DNA of 64,000 nt from Cryobacterium sp. PAMC25264 (GTDB lineage Bacteria; Actinomycetota; Actinomycetes; Actinomycetales; Microbacteriaceae): NCBI RefSeq assembly GCF_019443325.1, contig NZ_CP080383.1, forward strand, positions 4,000,971-4,064,970. The letters are read 5' to 3'. The notes beneath the pieces were generated by a model. That model was not told where the DNA came from. It searched no databases and worked only from the letters and a program-made list of their open reading frames with translations. This document shows, in pieces, positions 49,019 through 58,415 of the stretch. Position numbers and translations under genes: made by a program. Numbering within the stretch: the first letter of the stretch is position 1; every line of letters starts with the position of its first letter.

Positions 49019-49088
49019 GCAACTGTTCCCCGAGCGGACATCTGCACCCGGTGCGCCGGGACCAGTTGTCCGCATCGGGACCAGTTGC
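49019..49088. repeat. Family A palindrome (best-preserved copy)
   Basis: Outer arms GCAACTG (49019-49025)/CAGTTGC (49082-49088) and inner arms GCGGACA (49034-49040)/TGTCCGC (49067-49073) surround CACCCGGTGCGCCGGG. The loop GTGCG is at 49051-49055. Confidence 0.92.
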
Positions 49089-49161
49089 ACGTTCCGAGCG
49101 GCCGCCCGCCCCGCCCCAGACCTCCGCCCCCGCGCCAGAACTTCGCCCCGCACCCCGACAT

Positions 49162-49234
49162 AACTCCTGCAATTTCTGCCAAAAACAGCCCAACCGGCCC
49201 GATTCGGGTTGGTTCGGGGAGAATTGCAGGAGTT
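49162..49234. repeat. Family C palindrome upstream of asd
   Basis: Arms AACTCCTGCAATT (49162-49174) and AATTGCAGGAGTT (49222-49234) are perfectly complementary, with a CAACCGGCCCGATTCGGGTTGG inner fold. A second copy is at 63842-63921. Confidence 0.85.
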
Positions 49235-49274
49235 GTGCACACCACCCCGCTTTTGAGCCCCGCATGAGATTTGA

Positions 49275-50387
<1,113 letters not shown>

Positions 50388-50424
50388 TCCCTCCCGGGCA
50401 CGTCACCCCGGCGGGGCTCCAGTA

Positions 50425-52845
50425 GTGTCAGACCTTGTGGAGACAATTAAAGGAGCAGCGGCGGCCGGTCGGGTGGTTTTCGGCCTGTTCGCGGCCACGG
50501 CGCTCTTTCTCATCTCCTCCTCGTTGGTAGAACTGGTCCTCGCCGGCAACGTCGAGCACCTCTTCATCGCCGCGTGGGCGGTGGTGTGCGCGGGTGTGTT
50601 CGAGATCCCGCGCTTCCGCCTGGGCGCGCTCCGGTTCCGCAGCCCGGTGATCGGCCTGCCTATCCTCGTGGTGCTCGCCCTGGAGCCCGTCCTCGCCCCC
50701 CGTGTCGCCCTCGGCCTGGTCTGCCTCGGGGTGCTGCTCGTAGTCGCACTCACGGCCCGGCGGATTGAGGTGGCCGTCTACGCGGCCGGTCTCACGGGAG
50801 TCGGTGGCGTCGCCTTCATGGCCATGCTCGCCCTGCTCCACGCCGTCGGCTCCTCGGAGCCTGTCGTGGCCGCCGGTGGGGCGATCGCCTACATCGTCAC
50901 GGTGATTGTGGTGGAGGCACTCCGCCGCCGGTTCTCCGGCGCCCCGCCTGAGCCCACCACCGAACAGGCCTACTCGGCCGTACGCCTGGTGCTTGTCGCC
51001 GGGGGGTACGCGGTGTCCTGTGCCCTCCTGGCCATGTGGACGCATCCGTTCGTCGACCTGCGCACCGACACCCTCGCCGTGGCCGTCACCCTCGTGCCCC
51101 TCAGCGTCGCGGCGGTGGGCACCGTCCTCATCCAGCGGGGAACCGCGATGCGCCGCCGGCTGGCCGGCGTGGTCGCGGGCGTCATCGACCTGAACGCCAC
51201 CAACCACTTCACCAAGACCGGCGGGCAGATCACGCCCATCACCCTCAGCCCGGTCAACCCCACCGCCGACCTCGCCACCGTGCTGCTGCGCGCCGTGCAC
51301 GACACCATCGGCGTCGAATCCGCGAGCATCCGCCATGAGCCCGCCGGCCGCGGTGAGATCGACACTCCGGTGGCCATCACCGCGCTCGGTGGCCAGTATC
51401 TGGTGGCCCGGCGCGATGTGATGGACTTCCCGTTCACCAACGACGACCGGCGCGCCCTCGCGGCGCTCGCGCACACCGCCGACGTGGTCTTCAGCGCCCG
51501 GGAGAGCATCGGCGGCCTCACCATCCGCGCCAACACCGACCCGCTCACCGGCCTGCCCAACTACGGCGCCTTCCAGGACGCCCTCGCGAACATCAACGAC
51601 CACCGCGACTACTCCGAGGCACTCGCGGTGCTGTTCATCGACCTCGACGACTTCAAACGGATGAACGACCGTTACGGCCACCAATCCGGCGACGAGATCC
51701 TCAGCGAACTCGGCAGCCGGCTCAGCGGTGTGGTGCGCCCGTACGACGTCGTCGCCCGGGTCGGCGGCGACGAATTCGTCGTGATCCTCACCCGGCTGTC
51801 CTCCCTCGCCGAGGCCAAGCTTCTTGCCGAACGCATCATGGAGGCCACCGGCGAACCGCTCGCGGTGGGCGGCACCAGCATCAACCCCATCCTCAGCATC
51901 GGCCTGGCCTACTCAGCGCACCGGGAGACGGATGTCAACCAGCTGCTCCGCGACGCCGACCGCAGCATGCTCGCCATCAAGAAGTCCCGCCGCCGCGGCG
52001 GCCCCGCCAACGAGAGCAGCATCAACATCTCCGGGCACCGCTCCTCCCAGATGAACGACATCGTGGCCCGTGCCATCGACGAAGACCTTCTCGAACTGGC
52101 CTTCCAGCCCATCGTGAGCCTCGTCACCGGCCAGATCTGGGCGTTCGAGGCCCTCGTGCGTTACACCGACCCGGAGCTGGGCCCGCTGTCGCCGCCCTCC
52201 CTGGTGGAGAAGGCCAAGAGCCTTGGCCGGCTCGACGCGCTCACCCGTCAGGTCGCGGTCAAGGCCATGGCCGCGGCGGCCGACTTCCGGCTCATCGAGC
52301 CGCGCATCGTCTGCATGACCATCAACGTCGAGGCCGGCCAGATCCTGCCGCAACGCGTCGGCTCGTTCGTCGAAGACCTGGCCGAACGCTACCCCGGCAT
52401 CTCGCTCTGCCTGGAGCTGAACGAGCGGTCCGTCGCCCGGGTGTCCACCGCGGTGCGGGCCCAGGCCGACCACCTGCGCGATATCGGTATCATGATCGCA
52501 CTGGACGACTACGGCTCCCAGGACTCCTCGGTCGACGCCCTCGTGCGGATGCCCATGGACATTCTCAAGATCGATAAGAGCCTCGTGGACGACCTCGACG
52601 ATGTGCGCCAGCGTGAGGTCCTCACGGCGCTGCAGGGCTTCGGCGACAACCTCGAGTACTCGATGATCGTGGAGGGCGTCGAGAACGAGACGATGGCCGC
52701 GCACCTGTCGTCGCTCGGCATCCGCAGCGCCCAGGGATTCCACTACGGGGTACCGCGCAGTTTTGAGAAGACCCTTGCCCGCCTGGAGGAATACGGAGCG
52801 GCCGCCGTGCTGCCCGTGCGCGCCGTATCTGGGTTGTCGCTGTAA
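50425..52845 (+). CDS. Membrane-bound GGDEF-EAL c-di-GMP protein
   Basis: An 806-residue protein. About eight membrane helices fill the first 245 residues, then a GAF-like domain (about 255-360), a GGDEF domain with intact GGDEF at 447-451 (RVGGDEFVVIL) and an EAL domain with E-A-L at 575-577 follow. EAL metal and catalytic residues look kept (ELNERSV, ALDDYGSQDSS, KIDKSLV, VEGVEN), so both synthesis and breakdown of c-di-GMP are possible. Start GTG 50425 or 50437; the frame is open further back into asd but without coding character. It leads a same-strand run with a kinase and a degenerate GGDEF protein. Confidence 0.92.
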   Translation: MSDLVETIKGAAAAGRVVFGLFAATALFLISSSLVELVLAGNVEHLFIAAWAVVCAGVFEIPRFRLGALRFRSPVIGLPILVVLALEPVLAPRVALGLVCLGVLLVVALTARRIEVAVYAAGLTGVGGVAFMAMLALLHAVGSSEPVVAAGGAIAYIVTVIVVEALRRRFSGAPPEPTTEQAYSAVRLVLVAGGYAVSCALLAMWTHPFVDLRTDTLAVAVTLVPLSVAAVGTVLIQRGTAMRRRLAGVVAGVIDLNATNHFTKTGGQITPITLSPVNPTADLATVLLRAVHDTIGVESASIRHEPAGRGEIDTPVAITALGGQYLVARRDVMDFPFTNDDRRALAALAHTADVVFSARESIGGLTIRANTDPLTGLPNYGAFQDALANINDHRDYSEALAVLFIDLDDFKRMNDRYGHQSGDEILSELGSRLSGVVRPYDVVARVGGDEFVVILTRLSSLAEAKLLAERIMEATGEPLAVGGTSINPILSIGLAYSAHRETDVNQLLRDADRSMLAIKKSRRRGGPANESSINISGHRSSQMNDIVARAIDEDLLELAFQPIVSLVTGQIWAFEALVRYTDPELGPLSPPSLVEKAKSLGRLDALTRQVAVKAMAAAADFRLIEPRIVCMTINVEAGQILPQRVGSFVEDLAERYPGISLCLELNERSVARVSTAVRAQADHLRDIGIMIALDDYGSQDSSVDALVRMPMDILKIDKSLVDDLDDVRQREVLTALQGFGDNLEYSMIVEGVENETMAAHLSSLGIRSAQGFHYGVPRSFEKTLARLEEYGAAAVLPVRAVSGLSL

Positions 52846-52861
52846 ACGTTAGGGTCGCAGT

Positions 52862-54523
52862 ATGGTCGAGCAGATATTGAGGATGCCGCGCGGCGGCGTG
52901 CGGGAGCGCGTGGAACGCAGCGTCTTCCTCTCCCAGCTGCTTCTGGCCGCGGCCACCCTGCTGCTGGTGGCTGTCACCGTGGTCAACAATGCGGCCATGT
53001 TCGCGGCCCCGCTGTACTTCCTCGGCGTCATGATCATCTTCGCCGCGACAGGTTTGGCCGCTGCCGTGCCGTGGCGGCTGTTCCCCAAATCGTGGATCGT
53101 GATCCTCCCGCTGCTCGACATCGTCGGTCTCACCCTCGCCCGGGAGGCCCAGCCGCAGCTGGGTGTCAGCTTCCTGCTCGTCTTCCCGGTGATCTGGATG
53201 TCCACCCACTTCGGGTATGTCGGCGCAACCGGCAGCGTGCTGTTCTCGGCCATCCTGCTCTGGGCGGGCCTGCCGTTGAAATTCTTTACCGATCCGCTCA
53301 ACGCCACGGGCTACGCCTCCAGCCAAGCGCCGCTGCTGGCCGTCGTGACAATCATGCTCGCGTTCGTCGCCTCGGTCACCTACACCTCCAACCGGCGCGC
53401 GCAGGCGCAACGCGTGCTGCTCACCCAGCAGGCCGGCCTGTTCGAGGCGGCGCTGCAACGCTCCCGCCGCCAGGAACAGACCCTCGATGAGATCTTCAAC
53501 ACCGTGGACTTCGGGGTGGTCGGTTACAACAGCGACTCCACCGTCAACTTCATCAACCGCGCCCAACGCTCCCTGCTCGCCCGCTTCGGGGTGAGTGACG
53601 GGGTCGGCCTGTCCGGCATCGCCTACAAGGAAGACGGGGTGACCCTCTTCGAAGGCTCGGACCGGCCCACAGCGCGTGCCATGCGGGGCGAAACCGTCGA
53701 CCGGGTGACGGTGTGGCTGGGCTCGCCCGATCAGCAGCAGGCCGCCGTGCTCGTGTCGGCCCGGCCCATCCTCGACCAGGCCGGCCGGTTCGACGGCGGC
53801 GTTCTCGTGACCAGGGACGTCACCGCCGAAGTGCGGGCGGTACAGGCCAGAGACGACCTCGTCGCCTCGGTCTCCCACGAACTGCGCACCCCGCTCACCT
53901 CGATCCTGGGCTACCTCGAGCTGGCGCTGGACGACGAACGGGTCGACCCCGACACGCGGCGGATGCTGGAGATCGCGTCCAAGAACTCCGACCGGCTGCT
54001 CGAGATCGTCTCCGGGCTGCTCACCGCGGCCAGCGAGTCCAAGGAGGGGTTGGCGCTGAACGTGGCCCCGTGCGACCTGACGGCGATCATCAGGGATGCG
54101 ACTGAATCGGCCGAACCCCTGGCCTCGCAGCGCGACATCCGGTTCGAGCTCGTGGACCTGCCCGAGATCATCGTGATCGCCGACGCCTTCCGATTGCGTC
54201 AGGTCATCGACAACATCTTTTCCAACGCCATCAAGTACAACGTGGAGTCGGGCAAGGTCACCGTGTCGGCGCACGAAGTGGACTGCGGCATCGAGCTGCG
54301 CGTCGCCGACACCGGCCGGGGCATGAGCGAGGACGAACAGGGCAACCTGTTCGACCGGTTCTACCGGGCCGACTCGGTGCGCGGCTCCAGCGTGCACGGC
54401 ACGGGCCTGGGCCTCAGTATCAGCCGGGAGATCATGCGCGAGCACGGCGGCGACCTGAGACTGGAATCGATCAAAGGCAAGGGGACAACGGCGATCGCCA
54501 CGCTCCCGGTGAACAGAGGGTGA
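52862..54523 (+). CDS. Membrane sensor histidine kinase
   Basis: A 553-residue kinase with five or six membrane helices in the first 185 residues and a coiled linker. A PAS-like domain (about 215-335, DEIFNTVDFGVVGYNSDSTVNFIN) precedes the transmitter. The H-box is VASVSHELRTPLTSILGYLE, the N-box IDNIFSNAIKYN, G1 VADTGRGMS and G2 GTGLGLSISREIM, all intact. It starts 16 bases after the GGDEF-EAL gene, so the two are probably co-transcribed. The nearest response regulator is at 58416 on the other strand, and pairing with it is an inference. Confidence 0.93.
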   Translation: MVEQILRMPRGGVRERVERSVFLSQLLLAAATLLLVAVTVVNNAAMFAAPLYFLGVMIIFAATGLAAAVPWRLFPKSWIVILPLLDIVGLTLAREAQPQLGVSFLLVFPVIWMSTHFGYVGATGSVLFSAILLWAGLPLKFFTDPLNATGYASSQAPLLAVVTIMLAFVASVTYTSNRRAQAQRVLLTQQAGLFEAALQRSRRQEQTLDEIFNTVDFGVVGYNSDSTVNFINRAQRSLLARFGVSDGVGLSGIAYKEDGVTLFEGSDRPTARAMRGETVDRVTVWLGSPDQQQAAVLVSARPILDQAGRFDGGVLVTRDVTAEVRAVQARDDLVASVSHELRTPLTSILGYLELALDDERVDPDTRRMLEIASKNSDRLLEIVSGLLTAASESKEGLALNVAPCDLTAIIRDATESAEPLASQRDIRFELVDLPEIIVIADAFRLRQVIDNIFSNAIKYNVESGKVTVSAHEVDCGIELRVADTGRGMSEDEQGNLFDRFYRADSVRGSSVHGTGLGLSISREIMREHGGDLRLESIKGKGTTAIATLPVNRG

Positions 54524-54554
54524 GCGTGGCCTGCCACGCCCACCGGGGGATGAC

Positions 54555-55736
54555 ATGGAACTAGACGGACCAACACTGCAGATGATCAGCGGGCTGATGG
54601 TGATCCTCTGCGGGGTGTCATTTATCTTCAACACCGCGCTGAACCGCAACGACCCGCCAGGGCGGCTGTGGAGCCTGGCCTTCGTGGCCGGCATCATGGT
54701 CGCTGTCGGGTACGGCGCGTACCTGGTCAGCGACACCGCCTGGTGGGCGATCGCCCTGGCCAACACCGCCCTGGTGATCTCCATCGGCGCCCTCTGGTCA
54801 GGCACACGGGTCTACAACGGTCGGTCCTCCGCCTTCCTCATCGTCGGTGGCGTGGCCCTGCTCGTCGGCGTGGTCACCATGGTTCCCGGCGAGGCCGGCG
54901 GCGAATGGGCCGGCGCCGGCCTGCTCTGGGTGTGCGTAGCGGTGCTGGGGGTTTTCGGCGGTGCCGAGGCGATGCGCGGCCGGCTGCGCCGCAACGTGAA
55001 CGGCCGTATCTTGGCAATCGTGCTGTTCCTCGCCGCCGTGTTCTACGCCGGCCGGGCCATCGCATTCCAGATTGACGGCGCCGAGAGCGCCACCTTCATC
55101 ACCTACTTCGGGTCGGGCACGACCTCGATCTTCAACATGGCGCTCATCGTCACCGCCTGCATCGCGGTGTCGATCCTGCGCGCCGAGCGGGTGGGCAGCA
55201 ATGCCGTCGGCGACATCGCCGTGGGCATCCATTCGGCGGCCGGTGTGCTCTCCGGGCCGGCGTTCCGTCAGGCCGCGGCCGACCACCTGCAGCGGGCCGA
55301 GATGTCCGAGCGTGGCCTGGCCGTGATCGGCGCGGACATCGACAACCTCCCCGAGATCAACACGGCGTTCGGCCGCACGGCGGGGGACGAGGCCATTTCC
55401 CGGTTCGCGGACACACTCCGCGGCAGTGCCCCGATGATGGCCCAGATCGGGCACCTGGCCGCAGGCCGGTTCTTCATCCTGGCCGGGGTGTCCTCGGCCA
55501 CCGAGGCGCGTGCGATCACCGAGCGGGTGCAAAACGCCCTCGTCGACGGCCCGCTGGGGGAGTCCTACCAGATCCGGCTCACGGCGAGTTTCGGCATCGC
55601 CGACACCTTCGACCACGGCTACGACCTCGGTGAGCTCAGCGAGGCGGTCAACCGGGCGATCGACATCGTCAAGCGCGGCGGCGGCAACGACATCGCCGTG
55701 GCCGTGGATGCGGCCCCCGCCCCCCGCGACCTCTGA
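54555..55736 (+). CDS. Membrane protein with a degenerate GGDEF domain
   Basis: A 393-residue protein with seven hydrophobic helices in the first 215 residues and a C-terminal GGDEF-fold domain (about 225-380). The fold is recognisable from IGADIDNLPEINTAFGRTAGDEAISRFADTL and LTASFGIADTFDHGYDLGELSEAVNRAIDIVKRGGGND. At the GGDEF position, however, it reads HLAAGRFFIL. Loss of the paired glycines and acidic residues predicts no cyclase activity. It may bind GTP or c-di-GMP or act as a sensor partner of the preceding genes. Start ATG 54555, after GGGGGA. Confidence 0.85.
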   Translation: MELDGPTLQMISGLMVILCGVSFIFNTALNRNDPPGRLWSLAFVAGIMVAVGYGAYLVSDTAWWAIALANTALVISIGALWSGTRVYNGRSSAFLIVGGVALLVGVVTMVPGEAGGEWAGAGLLWVCVAVLGVFGGAEAMRGRLRRNVNGRILAIVLFLAAVFYAGRAIAFQIDGAESATFITYFGSGTTSIFNMALIVTACIAVSILRAERVGSNAVGDIAVGIHSAAGVLSGPAFRQAAADHLQRAEMSERGLAVIGADIDNLPEINTAFGRTAGDEAISRFADTLRGSAPMMAQIGHLAAGRFFILAGVSSATEARAITERVQNALVDGPLGESYQIRLTASFGIADTFDHGYDLGELSEAVNRAIDIVKRGGGNDIAVAVDAAPAPRDL

Positions 55737-55763
55737 CCCGGGTCCGTCGCGCGCTCAACCATC

Positions 55764-55824
55764 CGCGAACCGTGAGCTAAGCCCCACAAAACTCGAGTTT
55801 TGCGTGCTTAACTCACGGTTCGCG
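55764..55824. terminator. Long palindrome between convergent genes
   Basis: Left arm CGCGAACCGTGAG-C-TAAG and right arm CTTAA-CTCACGGTTCGCG form a long near-perfect stem, continued by CAAAACTCGAGTTTTG at the centre. It lies exactly between two convergent stops and should terminate both genes. It does not match families A, B or C. Confidence 0.8.
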
Positions 55825-55826
55825 AG

Positions 55827-56429
55827 TCACTTGGCGATGGCGATGGTGAGCTGGTCGCTCGCGGTCTGCTTGGCGAACGTGGTCGACGTGGGCGTCGTCT
55901 GGATGAGCAGCTCGTAGGTGAACGAAAGGGTGACACTCGTGGCGGCGGGATCGATGGCCGAGAGCACGAACGTCTGCCCGTAGCTGTACGGCGCCTTCAT
56001 GACGTACCCGGTGGGTAGGGAGGACTGGTCGACGAACGCTGCCGGGGCATCCAGCGCTCCGGTGGGGCCGCTGACGGCCGTAACGATGCTCACCTTGGAC
56101 AGATAGACACCCTGGCCGTCGTCGGTGCCCAGCGCGGCGCTGACCGAGAAGCTCACGGGTTTGTTCGCCTCGGCGGTCCACTGGTCCATGCTCAGCGACG
56201 ACGAGTAGTCCACCGTGAGGGCCGCATCGCCCGCGACGAGCTCATGCCGGGCCGAGCCGGCCGACAGGTCGTTGACGATCGGGGTGATGGTCGCCTTCGC
56301 CGTGGGCGTGGGGGTGCTGCCCGCGGTATCCAGGCCGGCCCACGGCGCCTGCCCGCAGGCGGCCAGGGTGAGCGTGAGGGCGGCGGCCAAAGTGAGCGCC
56401 GCGAGGCGCGTGCGGGTCGTCGTCGGCAT
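55827..56429 (-). CDS. Putative lipoprotein of unknown function
   Basis: A 200-residue exported protein. The signal peptide MPTTTRTRLAALTLAAALTLTLAAC ends in the lipobox LTLAAC, so it should be anchored in the outer leaflet of the membrane. The mature part is Ser/Thr/Ala-rich, beta-strand-like and resembles DUF4352-type telokin-like lipoproteins in general layout, but I cannot name a family. ATG 56429 is preceded by GGGGGGA. It is divergent from the GT2 gene, so the two may share a regulatory region. Confidence 0.75.
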   Translation of the reverse strand: MPTTTRTRLAALTLAAALTLTLAACGQAPWAGLDTAGSTPTPTAKATITPIVNDLSAGSARHELVAGDAALTVDYSSSLSMDQWTAEANKPVSFSVSAALGTDDGQGVYLSKVSIVTAVSGPTGALDAPAAFVDQSSLPTGYVMKAPYSYGQTFVLSAIDPAATSVTLSFTYELLIQTTPTSTTFAKQTASDQLTIAIAK

Positions 56430-56547
56430 GTGGTCCCCCCGGTGATCGTGTGCGCGCGCTGCTGCTGCGCCGTTCTTGAGCTTATCTTGAGAAAACCTTG
56501 ACACATCCACGGGACAAACCAGCAGTTGACCTGACAGAGTTGCAAAT

Positions 56548-57990
56548 GTGAACGAGAGAAACCGCTACGCCAAGCCCGAGCCCATCGACCCGAGGCTCGC
56601 CGTCTATGCCAACGAATTCAACGAGATGGTCGAGGGCCTGCCCACCTTCCGCCCCACCATCGGATGCATCGTGCCGGCGTACAACGAAGCCGACTCCATC
56701 GGCGGCGTGCTCGACTCCCTGCTCGCCCAGACTCGACTGCCCGACGTGATCCACGTGGTGGTGAACAACACCACCGACGACACCGTCAAGATCGCCAGCG
56801 AGTACGCCGGCCCGCACGAGGTCGTCACCGACGGCGTCATGCAGTTCACCGAGGTGTTCGTGCACGACATCGGCGAGAACCCCGACAAGAAGGTCGGCGC
56901 GCTCAACTACGGCTACTCGCTCATCGAGGGCTGCGACTTCCTGCTCGGTGTCGACGGTGACACCACCGCGGCCACGAACGCCGTGGAGCAGCTCGAGGCC
57001 GAGATCGCCTCGGACACCCGCGTCGGCGGCATCTCGGCCATTTACAGCATCGACGACACCGTGATCAAGGGTGTCGTACCGAGCTTCCTCATCGCCGGCC
57101 AGCGCGCCCAGTTCGCCGCGTTCAACATGCAGAACATGCTGCGCGGCCGCAACATGGCCGTGCTCGGCGGCCAGTTCTCGATCTTCTCCACCAAGGCGCT
57201 GCGCGAGGTGATGGTGGACAGCCACCAGGCCACCCCGTGGGTGAAGGACAGCGAGGTGGAAGACTCCCTGCTCTCCCTGCAGATCAAGAGCGCCGGCTAT
57301 CTCACCAAGATCAGCGCCCAGGCCCGCGCCAACGTGGGCGGCATGACCACCCTGCGCGGCCTGGATGCCCAGCAGGTCAAGTGGAACTTCGGCGCCATCG
57401 AACTCATGTGGCCCGGTCAGCGCGGCGACACGAAGGGCCAGCCCTTCCACCCCAACCTCCGCCTGCGCTGGATCGAGAACTTCTCGATGGTGGTCAACGT
57501 GCTCACCCGGGTGATGTTCTTCATCTTGCTGTTCGCCTCGCTGTCGATCGGCGCGTTCGTGTTCAGCCCGATCTGGTTGATCCCGCCGGCCGTGGCGCTG
57601 CTGCTGAACCTTCGTACGGCGATGTCGATGAAGAATCGCAACGGCAAGGACATTTTCTTCGCCATCGCCTTCTTGCCCGCAGAGATCTACATGTGGGTGC
57701 GCATCGGCCACTTCGTGCGCGCCTGGACCAAGTTCGCCAGCAACAAGCAGGTCGACAACTGGGCGGAGCAGGCCAAGGCCGAGCGCGGCTCCGGTAACGC
57801 CTACCTCGTGCCGCTGCTCGTCGGCGTCGCCGCTGCCGCCGCGATGGTGTTCATCTGGCTGCAGCTGCCCGTCGTCATCCAGTCGACCATCCTCTGGATC
57901 GGCTGGCCGATCCTCGGTGTCACCACCGTGCTGCAGACCCTCACGATGTTCTTCACCCTGATCAAGCGCCACCACGGCTACAAGGCGTGA
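56548..57990 (+). CDS. Membrane glycosyltransferase, GT2 (polysaccharide synthase-like)
   Basis: A 480-residue processive-type glycosyltransferase. The GT-A domain begins GCIVPAYNEADSIGGVLDSLLAQTR. Catalytic elements visible are VDGDTT (DxD), VEDSLLS (ED) and the acceptor motif QQVKW in place of the common Q-x-x-RW. The C-terminal half has four or five membrane helices (VVNVLTRVMFFILLFASL onward). Relatives make beta-linked exopolysaccharides such as cellulose, hyaluronan or PNAG. Start GTG 56548. The stop overlaps the Hpt gene (GTGA), and c-di-GMP genes lie upstream, suggesting second-messenger control. Confidence 0.9.
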   Translation: MNERNRYAKPEPIDPRLAVYANEFNEMVEGLPTFRPTIGCIVPAYNEADSIGGVLDSLLAQTRLPDVIHVVVNNTTDDTVKIASEYAGPHEVVTDGVMQFTEVFVHDIGENPDKKVGALNYGYSLIEGCDFLLGVDGDTTAATNAVEQLEAEIASDTRVGGISAIYSIDDTVIKGVVPSFLIAGQRAQFAAFNMQNMLRGRNMAVLGGQFSIFSTKALREVMVDSHQATPWVKDSEVEDSLLSLQIKSAGYLTKISAQARANVGGMTTLRGLDAQQVKWNFGAIELMWPGQRGDTKGQPFHPNLRLRWIENFSMVVNVLTRVMFFILLFASLSIGAFVFSPIWLIPPAVALLLNLRTAMSMKNRNGKDIFFAIAFLPAEIYMWVRIGHFVRAWTKFASNKQVDNWAEQAKAERGSGNAYLVPLLVGVAAAAAMVFIWLQLPVVIQSTILWIGWPILGVTTVLQTLTMFFTLIKRHHGYKA

Positions 57991-58343
57991 GTGCCCACAT
58001 CGAAGCCACGGCGTTACGGACCCTGCTCACCCAGATGGGCGGGGACCGGGAAATGCAGCGCCGTTTCGTGCACGACTTCGTACACCTGTGGCGCAGTCGC
58101 TCGCAGCGCCTTGCCACGGCGCTGGCATTTCCGGATGCCGAGGAAGCTCACGTCGTGTTGCTCAGCATCCGCTCGAGCAGCACCATGGTGGGCGCAGTGA
58201 CGGTCGAGGCCACCGCCGCGATGATGCACGACGCACTCCGCGACGGTGACATCGCCGGCTCGGTCCGGCACATCGACCGGCTCAACGAGGTGGGCGAACA
58301 GGCCTGCCACGACCTCGCCACGATGTTCGCCCTGCAGCGCTAG
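57987..58343 (+). CDS. Hpt-like protein lacking the phosphoacceptor histidine
   Basis: A 118-residue all-helical protein aligning with histidine phosphotransfer domains: RRFVHDFVHLWRSRSQRLATAL, then LLSIRSSSTMVGAVTVEATAAMMHDAL where an active Hpt has A-H-x-L-K-G-S-S-x-x-x-G-A. The histidine is replaced by leucine and the KG by RS, while the surrounding SS and GA are kept. It should not carry phosphate, but may bind a receiver domain. It starts within the GT2 stop, so it is co-made with the synthase. Confidence 0.75.
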   Translation: MSAHIEATALRTLLTQMGGDREMQRRFVHDFVHLWRSRSQRLATALAFPDAEEAHVVLLSIRSSSTMVGAVTVEATAAMMHDALRDGDIAGSVRHIDRLNEVGEQACHDLATMFALQR

Positions 58344-58370
58344 CAACACTACGTCGGTCACCCACCCCGT

Positions 58371-58390
58371 CGGTCGAGCCTGTCGAGACC
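58371..58390. repeat. Family B repeat
   Basis: CGGTCGAGCCTGTCGAGACC lies between the convergent Hpt and response-regulator genes. Confidence 0.8.
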
Positions 58391-58415
58391 CCGCGACCCG
58401 TCGCGGGAACCCGCG

